A stretch of DNA of 64,000 nt from Campylobacter avium LMG 24591 (GCF_002238335.1 NZ_CP022347.1:1426001-1490000), one strand, 5' to 3'. Shown: positions 17,497 through 30,554, counted from the stretch's first letter. The notes: a model not told the origin generated them from the sequence alone. Numbers and translations are program-made.

Positions 17497-18978
17497 TTAC
17501 TTTCTCCCGTCCTCTAGCACTTTAGAATCTCCATTAGAATCTATTTCAAGCACGACATAAGGCAAACCTTGTTTGTTTAGCTCTTGCATAAAGGGGTCGG
17601 GGTCGTTTTGCTCCATATTCCACACACCACTTCCATTATCAGAATCTATACCTTGAAATTCTCCACCTTTTGGCATATCAGCATTTAAGGCAAGTCGCTC
17701 TTGTGTATAGTTAGATTCTGCAATTCTAGTATCTTGCGTAAGAGACGAATTGCTTCCTACGCCCCACTTACCCTCGCATATAAGCTTTGCTCCTATCATC
17801 GCTGGCACTCCTGTGGTATAGCTCACGCCTTGCGCATTTACCTCTTTATAGCAAGCCTCGTGTTCGCAAATATTATAAATATAAATGGTTCTTTCTTTGC
17901 CATCTTTTACGCCCTTTATATAGCAGCCGATGTGTGTTTGTCCTTTGGTGCGGGGCGCTAAGGAAGCTGGGTCTGGTAAAAGTGTCTTTAGCACCTGAAT
18001 AGGCACGATTTTTTGTCCATTATGCTCCACCTCATCAACGCGTAAAAGCCCGACATTTTCAAGGCATTTCATATGCGTTAAATAACTCTCGCCAAAGGTC
18101 ATAAAAAAGCGAATTCGCTTTAAGCCCTTGATATTTCTTATAAGAGATTCTAGCTCCTCGTGATATAAAAGATAGCTATTTTTCACGCCTACTTCTGGGT
18201 ATTCCCACTCCTTCATAAGTGCAAGAGGTGCTATATCTTTCCATTCTCCTCCAAAATAGCTTTCATTTTTTAAATCCTGCGTGTTGGATTCTAGTTTAAA
18301 ATGCTTTTCCTCTCGCTCAAATTTGCGGTAAATGGCGTCCTTTTTTAAGTCTTGATTTAATGCCAACTTATCATCTTTTGTCCAAAATCTTGCCTTAGAA
18401 CTAACTTCTCTCAAATTAATCTCTGGATTAAAATTCGTAGCAAAGGCATAGCCGTGATCCCCTGCATTACAATCCAAAATATCGATAGTATGTATCTCAT
18501 CAAAATAATGTTTTTGCACGTAAGCACAAAAGACATTCGTAACTCCCGGATCAAAGCCACTGCCAAGTAGGGCAAAAATCCCTGCTTGTTTATAGCGTGT
18601 ATCGTAAGCCCACTGCTCTTTATACTCAAAGTGCGCTGAGTCTGGATGCTCGTAGTTTGCGGTATCAAGATAATGCGTTTTGGTCTGTAAGCACGCCTGC
18701 ATAATGCTTAAATCCTGATAAGGCAAAGCTACATTCACCACCAAAAAGGGCTTATACTTTTGTATCAAAGCAACGATTTCTTCAACCTTATCTGCATCCA
18801 CAGAATCCACCTCAATCTCACCTAAGCCCTTAGAACGGATAGAATCTGCTATCGCTTGACACTTTTTGATATTACGTGAAGCTAAGATAATGCGAGAAAA
18901 AACCTCTTTATTCATAGCCATTTTATGTGCTACCACACCGCCAACACCACCTGCACCGATTTGCAAAACACAAGCCAT
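17497..18978 (-). CDS. Saccharopine-dehydrogenase-family enzyme, probable carboxynorspermidine synthase
   Basis: About 493 residues. The N-terminal Rossmann fold opens with VLQIGAGGVGGVVAHKMA, the NAD(P)-binding glycine motif. Further family features are ASRNIKKC, LVVNVALPYQDLSIMQAC and LGSGFDPGVTNVFCAY. In Campylobacter and Helicobacter, members of this family reductively condense aspartate semialdehyde with a diamine for spermidine synthesis; that substrate is inferred from family knowledge. The track-style start four codons upstream is TTG; the ATG at 18978 has GGAG six bases before it and is chosen. The 3' end coincides with the right 42-bp repeat. GATTCT/AGAATC words are frequent, as in the defence genes. 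Confidence 0.82.
   Translation of the reverse strand: MACVLQIGAGGVGGVVAHKMAMNKEVFSRIILASRNIKKCQAIADSIRSKGLGEIEVDSVDADKVEEIVALIQKYKPFLVVNVALPYQDLSIMQACLQTKTHYLDTANYEHPDSAHFEYKEQWAYDTRYKQAGIFALLGSGFDPGVTNVFCAYVQKHYFDEIHTIDILDCNAGDHGYAFATNFNPEINLREVSSKARFWTKDDKLALNQDLKKDAIYRKFEREEKHFKLESNTQDLKNESYFGGEWKDIAPLALMKEWEYPEVGVKNSYLLYHEELESLIRNIKGLKRIRFFMTFGESYLTHMKCLENVGLLRVDEVEHNGQKIVPIQVLKTLLPDPASLAPRTKGQTHIGCYIKGVKDGKERTIYIYNICEHEACYKEVNAQGVSYTTGVPAMIGAKLICEGKWGVGSNSSLTQDTRIAESNYTQERLALNADMPKGGEFQGIDSDNGSGVWNMEQNDPDPFMQELNKQGLPYVVLEIDSNGDSKVLEDGRK
17499..17540. repeat. Right 42-bp direct repeat (3' end of the dehydrogenase gene)
   Basis: Partner of 15519-15560 with one mismatch. It encodes the last dozen or so codons of the dehydrogenase and its stop. 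The two copies bracket the DUF262 gene and the small ORF. Confidence 0.85.
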
Positions 18979-19049
18979 AAAAATCTCCAAGATGTGATAT
19001 AAATTAGGTCGCTATTATATCACAGTGTGTTTTCTTGAAAACAAACTAT

Positions 19050-19406
19050 TTATTTCTTAGGTCTTTTTTTGGGCTTTACTTCGGGCAGAAGTGGAGCAAT
19101 AGTTTCTACAAGCTCTTGCAAAAGCGTGCTAGAATCAACATCAACCACATACCATTCCTTTGCCCCATCATAAGGAGGAGCCTTAGAAGCAAATTTCAGC
19201 ATATCCTCTAGTTCTTTATATTGTTTGATAAAAAGCGTATCATCGCAGATAAGAAAAAGTGGCTTTGGCATACTAAAAGGCTCGTTGATAGGTTGTATAT
19301 AGATACAGTACTCGCCAAACATTTTCCTTGAGCTAAATTTATAAAGCTGGCTGCTTGCTTCTAAGCAGTCCAACACAAAGTCTTTAAATTCGCTTGAGCT
19401 TGGCAT
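19050..19406 (-). CDS. TfoX N-terminal domain protein
   Basis: 118 residues, the length of the stand-alone TfoX_N family. Features are SSRKMFGEYCIYIQ (near residue 22), LICDDTLFIKQ (near 47) and PYDGAKEWYVVD (near 78), with a basic tail PKKRPKK. TfoX/Sxy domains are linked to competence regulation in gamma-proteobacteria; the role of isolated N-terminal domains in Campylobacterota is not established. It is 71 bases upstream of the dehydrogenase gene and in the same direction, so the two could be co-transcribed. It lies at the right edge of the GATTCT-rich block. Confidence 0.75.
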   Translation of the reverse strand: MPSSSEFKDFVLDCLEASSQLYKFSSRKMFGEYCIYIQPINEPFSMPKPLFLICDDTLFIKQYKELEDMLKFASKAPPYDGAKEWYVVDVDSSTLLQELVETIAPLLPEVKPKKRPKK

Positions 19407-19518
19407 ATCTACCTACCTAATCTTAAGAATTTTGATATTTTCTTAACATAAAAATACTCTTAATTTCTTACTACAACCTATGATTATATAGAAAAAGGCT
19501 TAATAAAGATTGTAATGC

Positions 19519-19524
19519 TATAAT
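19519..19524 (+). promoter_or_regulatory. Sigma-70 -10 box (TATAAT) for the ATP-grasp/MFS pair
   Basis: TATAAT 33 bases before the ATG at 19557, with AAAAAGGAG as ribosome site at 19542-19550. The promoter is intact although the genes behind it are broken. Confidence 0.6.
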
Positions 19525-19556
19525 AATGTGCGTTTGGGCTTAAAAAGGAGAAAAAA

Positions 19557-20454
19557 TGAAAGACTTTATCCTGCTTTTAGGGGCAAAATCAATACCTTAG
19601 AGAAAGATCATTAGCTGGTGCAAGAAAGGCTTTTGCAGGCGAGATTTTCATAGCAAATAAAAATGCCTTATTTGAAAAAAATCGCTTTTTGATAAAGAAT
19701 TTGCTTGTGATGAGAAGGATTATAAAACTCTTATAAAACTTATAGAACAAAGGCAAGATAAGGGTAATTTTATGGGAGCCATTCCTTTAAATGACTGGAG
19801 CTTAGAAAGCGCTACTAGGATAAATTTGCATTTTAACTTGCCCTCCTTATCTTTAGAAAGTGTTGAAAAGTCAAGAAATAAACATAAGATGAAAGAATGC
19901 TTTAAAAAGGCTTCTTTGCCTGTAGCAAAAAGCTTTTTGCTTTCATATGAAAAAGAACTTGATGAGGCTATATCAAAAGTAGGTTTGCCTCTTGTTATAA
20001 AGCCTTATGATTTAGGAATAGCCCATGTTGAGATAAAGATAAAAGATGATAAGGCTTATATCATAGAAGTAGGTGCAAGGACAGGCGGAGATGGTATAAT
20101 GGATCAGATAGAAAATGCCTTTGATGTAAATCCTTACTTCTTGCACATCTCATCTTATCTTGGAAAAGATCTTAAAGATTTTACAATGCCAAGTGCAAAG
20201 CGAAGCTGTGCTATAGCCTTTCTAAAAGCAAGAGAAGGAAAGATAAAAAAGATAAATGAGCTTAAAAATATACCAAAAGAGCTAAGCAGCATAAAAATCA
20301 CAGCTAAGCTTGGAGATGAAAGCAAGGTAGCCAAAGACTGGAGTGCGAGAGAGGGTGTGGTAGAATTTGTCTTTAAAGAACTTTTTAAAGAAAAAGCTTC
20401 CTGCCTATAAGCTTAAGCAAGGCTTTAAGTGATGAGCTTTTTGAAGTAGAGTGA
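19557..20454 (+). pseudogene. ATP-grasp ligase, multiply frameshifted with an internal deletion
   Basis: Reading from the ATG gives MKDFILLLGAKSIP and then a stop. The continuation RERSLAGARKAFAGEIF is in another frame, and FDKEFACDEKDYKTLIKLIE in a third. The long open part (19772-20410) carries VIKPYDLG joined directly to IAHVEIKI...EVGARTGGD. In ATP-grasp carboxylate-amine ligases these two motifs are separated by about 100 residues, so the central domain is deleted. A further slip near 20390 restores the true C-terminus (SLSKALSDELFEVE), whose TGA overlaps the next ATG. So there are three frameshifts plus a deletion. The family makes peptide-like bonds; with the MFS gene it was probably a small-metabolite synthesis/export pair. 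Confidence 0.8.
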
Positions 20455-21538
20455 TGATAGTTTATATAATCCTTTCTGCACTTTACCGCCTAGCTTGTGG
20501 AGCTTTAATACTTGCTATAAACTGGCTTTTAGTGGTGGATAAAAGCACATTTTCAAGCCTAGCTATACTTACCGCACTTACCTTTTTACCGGCTATTTTA
20601 GTGCCATTTATATATAAAGACTCAAGGATTCCTGCTGATAGGCTAAGTGCTTACGCTCTTTTCTTTGCTTCTTTGCTCTCTTTTGCTCTTCATTTTAGCT
20701 TAAGCGAGTTTTATATACTCATCTTTAATACCATACTTTGGTTTTTCTTTTTTATAATGGAATCAAGCTGGGAAGCTTGGTTTGCTAGTTTAGCTAAAAA
20801 ATACGATGAAAATTCTATAAAAAATTTAGCTCACTTTCAATGAGTGCAAATCAAGCTTCTTTGATGCTAGGACCGATACTGGCTGCTTTTTTATTTAAAG
20901 AGAATGCAAGACTTATCATACTTCTTTGTGCCATACTTTTTGCCCTTTGTGCCTTTGTTAGCTTTTTTATATCTATGAAAAGTAGTTTTGAAGAAGAAAA
21001 GAAAGAAGAAGGACAAAGTGTTGAAAAATTTAAATTTTCAGGGCTTGAGTTAAGTTTTTTCTTGATTTGGCCTACCTTGGCAGCGTTTAACTTTATGCTA
21101 CCTGTGCAAGTTGTCTCACAAAAAGGAAGCTTAAGCGATGTAGCCTTGTTTGATGCTTTTATGGGACTTGCTATGATACTTTCATCTTTTATCATTTCAC
21201 AGGCTTTTTTAAACAAGATTTTTTTAAGATATAAGCTTAATGTCTTAGTACTTATCTTAGCCATCTTTATATGGAATTTTGATGGGCTTGTGTTTAAAAT
21301 TGTAGCCGTTTTCATTTTAGGCTTGTTTTTTAATGCAAGTCGCATACAAATAAGAAGCATTTTAGCTAAAAGATATAGCCCTTTAGCCGTCTCAAAGCTA
21401 GTATCTTTAGCAAATTCAAGCTCATTTTTCATCATCATACTAGCTCTTTATATAAGTTATGATAAGCTTTATTTAAGCTATATCTTGCCCTTTATATTTG
21501 CTAGTTTTATATCCTTGCTTTTACTTAAAAAATATTAA
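20454..21538 (+). pseudogene. MFS transporter split by a frameshift
   Basis: Two overlapping pieces, 20454-20843 and 20840-21538, together make about 360 residues with roughly ten to twelve hydrophobic segments, as expected for a major-facilitator exporter. The break is at LAHFQ/SMSANQASLMLGP near 20840, where the first piece ends in TGA and the second opens at once in another frame. The start ATG overlaps the original TGA of the ATP-grasp gene. Sequence on both sides is well conserved as transmembrane code, so the lesion looks recent. A sequencing error cannot be excluded for this gene alone, but its partner carries several lesions. Confidence 0.75.
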
Positions 21539-23679
21539 CTTGGCACTATGGAATTTTTACGAGCTGTTTTTTGCAGGGAAAATATGCAAAGTAAAAGTAT
21601 AATCGCATATAAAATACTAGTTGATTTTATGACATTTTGCACAAGCTCATCTTGCATTGCACTTTTTACAATATTTTCATAATTTGGCATAATGTTTTTA
21701 GCTTTAGTTAAATTTACCTCTATGATAATATTTTTATTAGCCTTTATATAATCTTTAGCCGAATTTAGCTCAGTAAAAGTCATATTCAAATCAGAGTTTT
21801 TATTTTCAAAATTTTCCTGCATAATATCAAGTATTTTTGAAACAGAGCTTGAATTTAGTTCATTTAAAGACTTTTCAAATTTACTTTCATAAAGTTTGTC
21901 TGATGAAAATATGCCTACAAATGGGTTTAAAAGTTGAGGTGTTGAAATTAAAACAAATAAAAATGTTAAATACAAAAATAATTTAAAAATAACATTTAAT
22001 AAAGGATGCTGAAAATACAAAAATAATTTAAAAATAAAATTTAATGAAGGAGGCTGAAAATACAAAAATATAATATAATATAAAAACATGCTTAAAATAT
22101 AAACTGAGACAAAAAAGAAAAGTTCTCTAAAATTTAATGATATGAGACAATATGGCAAAATATCGTAAAAAAAATACAAACAAATATATACCACTACAAA
22201 TGACAAAGAGGAAGTAAATATGTTATTTTTATTTTGATACAAAAGCATCATAATAGTACATAGTATTATAAAAGCGAATAATATATAATATACTACTTTC
22301 AAACCGAAAAAATCTTTAGTTAGTATGTATAATAAAAATGTATGCAATTGTTCAAAAAAATTGTAAATCAAATAACAAAAAGTGGCATATAGAGATACTG
22401 CTCCTATAGTAAAATGAAAAATTTTTAAAAAATTGGTATGATGATTGCTAGTGTTTCTATATATATTTAACAAAATACAATTAAACCAAATTAAAATATT
22501 GTCAAAAATATCAGTGCTTGCTTGATTTTTTTTAAAGTTTAAGTTTATTTCAAACTCTTTTTCTTTTGCATAAAGCTCTAGCTTATGCCATTCTTGTGCA
22601 TCTAGGGTATTATTTTGACTTATTAGAACATCTTTGATGGTTTTAAAAGAATCTCTTATATTTTTTATACATTTTAATTTATCTTTTTTATAATTATTTT
22701 CCACATATTTTTCTATAGACTCAAAGCTTATTTTATCCACATTTACATTTATCAAATTTACAGCTTTTGGTTCGTTAAAATAAGAGGCAGAAAAATTTGG
22801 CACTTTTTCGAAAGTAGAATTATAAAAAGAAGCTAACTTTTCAAATACACAAGCACAAAATGTAGTTTTTTCTTTAAACTTGCAATATGTAAAATACACA
22901 GACTCTTTAAAAGTGCAAGTATTAAATTCTATATCATTAAAAGTTTCATCTTTGAATACTAATCCCCCTTTAATAACTATAGACTTAAAACTAAGCTTTA
23001 TATCTTTGCAAAAATCTCTAGCAAATTCTAATTTAAGAACATCAGCATCTCTAAAAGAAAATTTAGGAATTTTATCAGTAAAATCACATTCAAAATTAAG
23101 TTTTAAATCATTATCTACAAATATTTTTAAAGAATTGTCTGAATTTTTATGATTATCTTTATTTAAAATATAAAGTTTTTCGTCATATTTTTTACATAAG
23201 CATATATTATTTAAGAAATCTTCTCGTTTAGGTCTTACACCAATAAAAGATACTTTTTCTTTTATAGTAAAATTGTGAAAATCTACAATATTGTTAAAAT
23301 TGCATTTTTTAAATATCAAAGATGAAATGCTTAAATTTGCAAATTTAACCTCTTTTTCAAAATCACAATTTATGAATTCAAAACTAATACAGTTCAAAAT
23401 AATCTTATTTTCAATATAAGAAGCAAGATTAAAATTACAAAAAATTAAAGAGATAAATTCAAATGTATAATCCTTAAATTTATCATCAGAAATTAATCTT
23501 ATTTTTTCTTCGCCTAGTGTGTTAATATCTATGTCTATGCTACATTTATCCTTGCGAACAGGGTAAATTTTCACTACTTTTTTATCTGACTTTATACAAA
23601 TTTTAATATCATTGTCAATATTTTGTCCATCAAGTCCAAAAATCTTTTTTATATTTTCTTTTGATATAATATCCTCCAT
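21535..23679 (-). CDS. Pentapeptide-repeat-like membrane protein
   Basis: About 714 residues. The N-terminal half has degenerate Pentapeptide_3-type repeats, for example VKFANLSISSLIFKKCNFNN, CTFKESVYFTYCKFKEKTTF and CVFEKLASFYNSTFEKVPNF, predicted as a right-handed beta helix with Phe at regular intervals. The C-terminal half has several transmembrane segments (around residues 430-590) and a final one near 685-705. A 50-residue upstream extension (to 23829) is open, but a TATAAT at 23710-23715 and the AT-only sequence there argue for the ATG at 23679. Function is unknown. It ends four bases into the convergent MFS pseudogene and faces away from the 5S gene. Confidence 0.7.
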   Translation of the reverse strand: MEDIISKENIKKIFGLDGQNIDNDIKICIKSDKKVVKIYPVRKDKCSIDIDINTLGEEKIRLISDDKFKDYTFEFISLIFCNFNLASYIENKIILNCISFEFINCDFEKEVKFANLSISSLIFKKCNFNNIVDFHNFTIKEKVSFIGVRPKREDFLNNICLCKKYDEKLYILNKDNHKNSDNSLKIFVDNDLKLNFECDFTDKIPKFSFRDADVLKLEFARDFCKDIKLSFKSIVIKGGLVFKDETFNDIEFNTCTFKESVYFTYCKFKEKTTFCACVFEKLASFYNSTFEKVPNFSASYFNEPKAVNLINVNVDKISFESIEKYVENNYKKDKLKCIKNIRDSFKTIKDVLISQNNTLDAQEWHKLELYAKEKEFEINLNFKKNQASTDIFDNILIWFNCILLNIYRNTSNHHTNFLKIFHFTIGAVSLYATFCYLIYNFFEQLHTFLLYILTKDFFGLKVVYYILFAFIILCTIMMLLYQNKNNIFTSSLSFVVVYICLYFFYDILPYCLISLNFRELFFFVSVYILSMFLYYIIFLYFQPPSLNFIFKLFLYFQHPLLNVIFKLFLYLTFLFVLISTPQLLNPFVGIFSSDKLYESKFEKSLNELNSSSVSKILDIMQENFENKNSDLNMTFTELNSAKDYIKANKNIIIEVNLTKAKNIMPNYENIVKSAMQDELVQNVIKSTSILYAIILLLCIFSLQKTARKNSIVPS

Positions 23680-23992
23680 ATATAAACCCAATAACTTTGA
23701 TATAAAATAATTATAGCAAAATTTATAAATATAAATAAGACCAAACACAAAGTAAAACAATAAAAAAGAAGGGAAAAATAAAAATAAAACACTGATAAAA
23801 AGAACATAGCTAATAAATATAAACAGCAAAAAGCCAAATCAAATACAATAGATAAGAAACTCAAGAAAAAACAATAAAAAAGAGATAAAAGATAAAAAGT
23901 CAAAAAAAGATATAAAAAAGAAACAAAGAAAGAAAAAACTCAAAAAAAAACCCAAGATTAAAGAAACAAAAACAGAATAGAATAAGAATAAC
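23680..23992. other. Gene-poor, A-rich purine-biased stretch between 5S rRNA and the pentapeptide gene
   Basis: The + strand is almost only A and G with scattered C over about 250 bases; the transcript of the rRNA operon would be U-rich here. It contains the pentapeptide gene promoter (TATAAT at 23710-23715, minus strand) and probably the rRNA operon terminator region, but no strong GC-rich hairpin is seen. Confidence 0.5.
23710..23715 (-). promoter_or_regulatory. -10 box of the pentapeptide-repeat gene
   Basis: TTTTGC-TATAAT on the minus strand, about 30 bases before the ATG at 23679. It decides between that start and the longer open frame. Confidence 0.6.
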
Positions 23993-24112
23993 AAGTCCGC
24001 AATGAGCTACTTTCCCCCTGCCAGTAAGGCGTAGTATCATCACCCACGATGTGCTTAGCTTCTTGGTTCGGGATGGAGCAAGGCGTTTCCACATCTGTAT
24101 AATCACGGACAT
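23993..24112 (-). rRNA. rrf: 5S ribosomal RNA
   Basis: The minus strand gives the typical 5S order: TGTCCGTGATTATACAGATG at the 5' end, the CCATCCCGAACC loop, and GGCAGGGGGAAAGTAG near the 3' end. The ends GTCCG and CGGAC pair to close the molecule. About 120 bases. Last gene of the rRNA operon, about 350 bases after 23S. Ends are good to a few bases. Confidence 0.93.
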
Positions 24113-24459
24113 TGTTATTTAAATGTTTTTAAGGCTATTTAAAAAACTAAGATAATATCTTAAGCTTTAAGAATAAAAGTAGCTCTTAAGTTTATAAAAG
24201 CTTTTTAATTTAGGATAAATCTTTATTTTACTTTAGCTTTTATTCTCATATCTTAGTTTAAAGATTTAATTTCTTTGATAATTAAGCTTAAAATTTAAAG
24301 CACTTAAAGCTTTTAATTATTTATCTTTTAAACCTTAATCTATCTCACCTTAAATTTAACAATCTTTCCTAAGTATAAAAACACTTAAAAAACAATGTTA
24401 AGAGCAAGTTTTAAAAACATTTCCAACTATATAAACCTTAGCAAGGAAGTGATGCTTAA
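24113..24459 (-). other. 23S-5S spacer
   Basis: AT-rich transcribed spacer with no tRNA and no convincing ORF. Its distal part (24442-24455) is the 3' arm of the pre-23S processing stem. Confidence 0.6.
24442..24455 (-). other. 3' arm of the 23S rRNA processing stem
   Basis: CAAGGAAGTGATGC is perfectly complementary to 27731-27744. The two arms enclose the 23S gene and form the long-range stem cut by RNase III in other bacteria. Confidence 0.75.
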
Positions 24460-27512
<3,053 letters not shown>

Positions 27513-27730
27513 TAATCTTCTTTAACGTCAAGGCAAAGCCTTGACTAAGAAGCAATACTAAAGGCCTAGCCCGTCCTAGCCTAAGCTAATAGACTAAATA
27601 AAAGGGTAAGGACTATATAAAAGCTTAAATTTATAAACTAGATTAAAAAATAAAAGCTTGTATTACTTCTTAATTTAAGATTAGTGCATAAAAGTTAAAT
27701 TTAATTTAACTTCTACCTTTATTCTAAAAC

Positions 27731-27744
27731 GCATCACTTCCTTG
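27731..27744 (-). other. 5' arm of the 23S rRNA processing stem
   Basis: The plus strand GCATCACTTCCTTG is the exact complement of 24442-24455. Confidence 0.75.
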
Positions 27745-27974
27745 TTAAAGTTTATAGTATGAGTAAAATCTTAAATCAAGACGGAAAGTCTAGCTTGTGA
27801 ATGCTAGATTTATTTATATACTTAAATTACTACTAGCTATATTAGTTTATATATGCAATATAAAAACATAAAAAAGTCATAATAAAAGTATGAGAATTAA
27901 AATTTAAACTCGCTTTAACAAGTTCAGTAAAATTGTTTTTATAAAACTTGCTTGTGACTCTTAACAATAATAAA

Positions 27975-27984
27975 TAAAAGAACA
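27975..27984 (-). promoter_or_regulatory. boxA antitermination element before 23S
   Basis: TGTTCTTTTA followed by TTTATTATTG on the minus strand. It closely repeats the element ahead of 16S (TGTTCTTTAA then TTTATCATTG). This matches the NusB/NusE-binding boxA consensus of rRNA operons. Confidence 0.7.
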
Positions 27985-28041
27985 ACACTAAAACATAAGT
28001 AAGGAGTAAAACTCACATGAATATGCAAAGTGAAAGTTGAA

Positions 28042-28047
28042 ATTATA
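28042..28047 (-). promoter_or_regulatory. Candidate internal promoter for 23S-5S
   Basis: TATAAT preceded by TTTTTAAGTTTAGTTTCG on the minus strand, a good Campylobacter sigma-70 arrangement, 60 bases upstream of the second boxA. It would allow 23S-5S synthesis independent of the 16S promoter. Confidence 0.5.
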
Positions 28048-28082
28048 CGAAACTAAACTTAAAAATAGTTAAATTTAATAAT

Positions 28083-28170
28083 TAAGTTTTTAAGTTTTTT
28101 GGTTTTTTGGTTTTTTATTTGGTTTGGGGTTTGAGGTTGGAAGGGTTGGGGGGGGGGCTTTTTGGGCGGT
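28083..28170 (+). repeat. T/G-rich strand-asymmetric tract with a G10 run
   Basis: The + strand goes from repeated GGTTTTTT units to GGTTTGGGGTTTGAGGTTGG and then a run of ten G at 28148-28157. Several G runs lie close enough to form a G-quadruplex on the strand that templates the rRNA. Runs of this length in Campylobacter are typically variable contingency tracts inside genes; here no gene is present. Confidence 0.6.
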
Positions 28171-28530
28171 GCGAGAAAGAGGTAGACAAAAATCTCGTTA
28201 TTTTTAAATCAAATTTTTTATATGTTTTTATTTAGATGAGGATAAAAATTTATCAATATATATAAATATAATATAGCTGCAAGATATGTATTGCCAATTG
28301 TATTACATATGTTTGAAAAAAGTATAATCTACAAAATACTTAGATAGTAAGCTTTCAAATAATTTTTATATATTCAAATTTTAAAAGATAAAAAAGTTGG
28401 AATAAATTGGATAGATAATAATTGCGCTTATTTAATGATGAAAATTTTCATTTAAAATTTATATTTAAGACATCGATTTAACATAAAACATCTGAAACAT
28501 CATAAAAAAGTTGTTAGTGTTAAAATTTTA

Positions 28531-28607
28531 TGGTGGTCCTAACAAGACTTGAACTTGTGACCTCACCCTTATCAGGGGTGCACTCTAACCAGCTGAGCTA
28601 TAGGACC
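28531..28607 (-). tRNA. tRNA-Ile (GAU)
   Basis: 77 bases including encoded CCA. The acceptor arm GGTCCTA pairs with TAGGACC; the D arm holds AGCTCAGCTGGTTAGAG; the anticodon loop is CTGATAA (GAU); the T arm is GTTCAAGTC. Second tRNA of the 16S-23S spacer, the standard Campylobacter order. Confidence 0.96.
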
Positions 28608-28611
28608 TAAA

Positions 28612-28687
28612 TGGTGGAGAATAGCGGGATCGAACCGCTGACCTCCTGCGTGCAAAGCAGGCGCTCTCCCAGCTGAGCTAATTCCCC
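28612..28687 (-). tRNA. tRNA-Ala (UGC)
   Basis: 76 bases including CCA. The 5' acceptor arm is GGGGAAT; the anticodon loop TTTGCAC gives UGC; the T arm contains GGTTCGATCC. Four bases separate it from tRNA-Ile downstream. Confidence 0.96.
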
Positions 28688-28765
28688 TCATAACCGAGAC
28701 CAATCAAAAAACCTCTCATCGTTTTATCTATATCTTCATTCAAGCTTTAAAATCTAAACAAGGAT

Positions 28766-28773
28766 GATTGAGC
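28766..28773 (-). other. 3' arm of the 16S rRNA processing stem
   Basis: GATTGAGC just after the 16S 3' end complements GCTCAATC at 30426-30433 before the 16S 5' end. The pairing extends imperfectly beyond these eight bases. Confidence 0.5.
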
Positions 28774-28811
28774 TTAAGTAATAGTTGTGAGACTTATTAC
28801 TTATGTACTCT

Positions 28812-30325
<1,514 letters not shown>

Positions 30326-30491
30326 GATATTTACTTTTCAGTAAATATGGATAAGTTTAATCTTTTTCATTTCAAAGAAAAAGTTTTAAATAAAAACATA
30401 AGTTAATACACTTATGCTTGTTCTGGCTCAATCGATCACTTATTTAGATTTCAAAGATTGACGAAGTATAAATAAATAAAACAATGATAAA

Positions 30492-30501
30492 TTAAAGAAC
30501 A
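30492..30501 (-). promoter_or_regulatory. boxA antitermination element before 16S
   Basis: TGTTCTTTAA in the 16S leader on the minus strand, followed by TTTATCATTG. See the matching element at 27975-27984. Confidence 0.7.
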
Positions 30502-30548
30502 AAAATAAAATCAATGAGCTAGATTATTTAGACTAGAATTTAAATTAA

Positions 30549-30554
30549 ATTATA
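30549..30554 (-). promoter_or_regulatory. Candidate rRNA operon promoter -10 box
   Basis: TATAAT on the minus strand with GACTTGTT directly upstream, about 220 bases before the 16S 5' end and about 50 before boxA. Confidence 0.5.

Larger units (their letters stand above)
27513..28530 (-). other. tRNA-Ile to 23S spacer
   Basis: About 1 kb transcribed spacer. It holds the 5' arm of the 23S processing stem (27731-27744), a boxA (27975-27984), an internal -10 box (28042-28047) and a T/G-rich tract with G10 (28083-28170). No further tRNA or credible ORF was seen. Confidence 0.7.

Noticed and set aside
1-19406. An integrase or phage origin for the defence block
   Set aside because: No integrase, transposase or phage structural gene is visible in this interval; the left boundary lies outside the window.
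20851-21438. 195-residue minus-strand ORF across the MFS gene
   Set aside because: It is the antisense shadow of transmembrane-coding sequence (Lys/Ser/Ala-rich, no motifs), and the + strand is clearly the MFS protein.
23680-23829. N-terminal 50-residue hydrophobic extension of the pentapeptide protein
   Set aside because: A TATAAT at 23710-23715 places the transcript start inside it, and the extension is low-complexity AT sequence.
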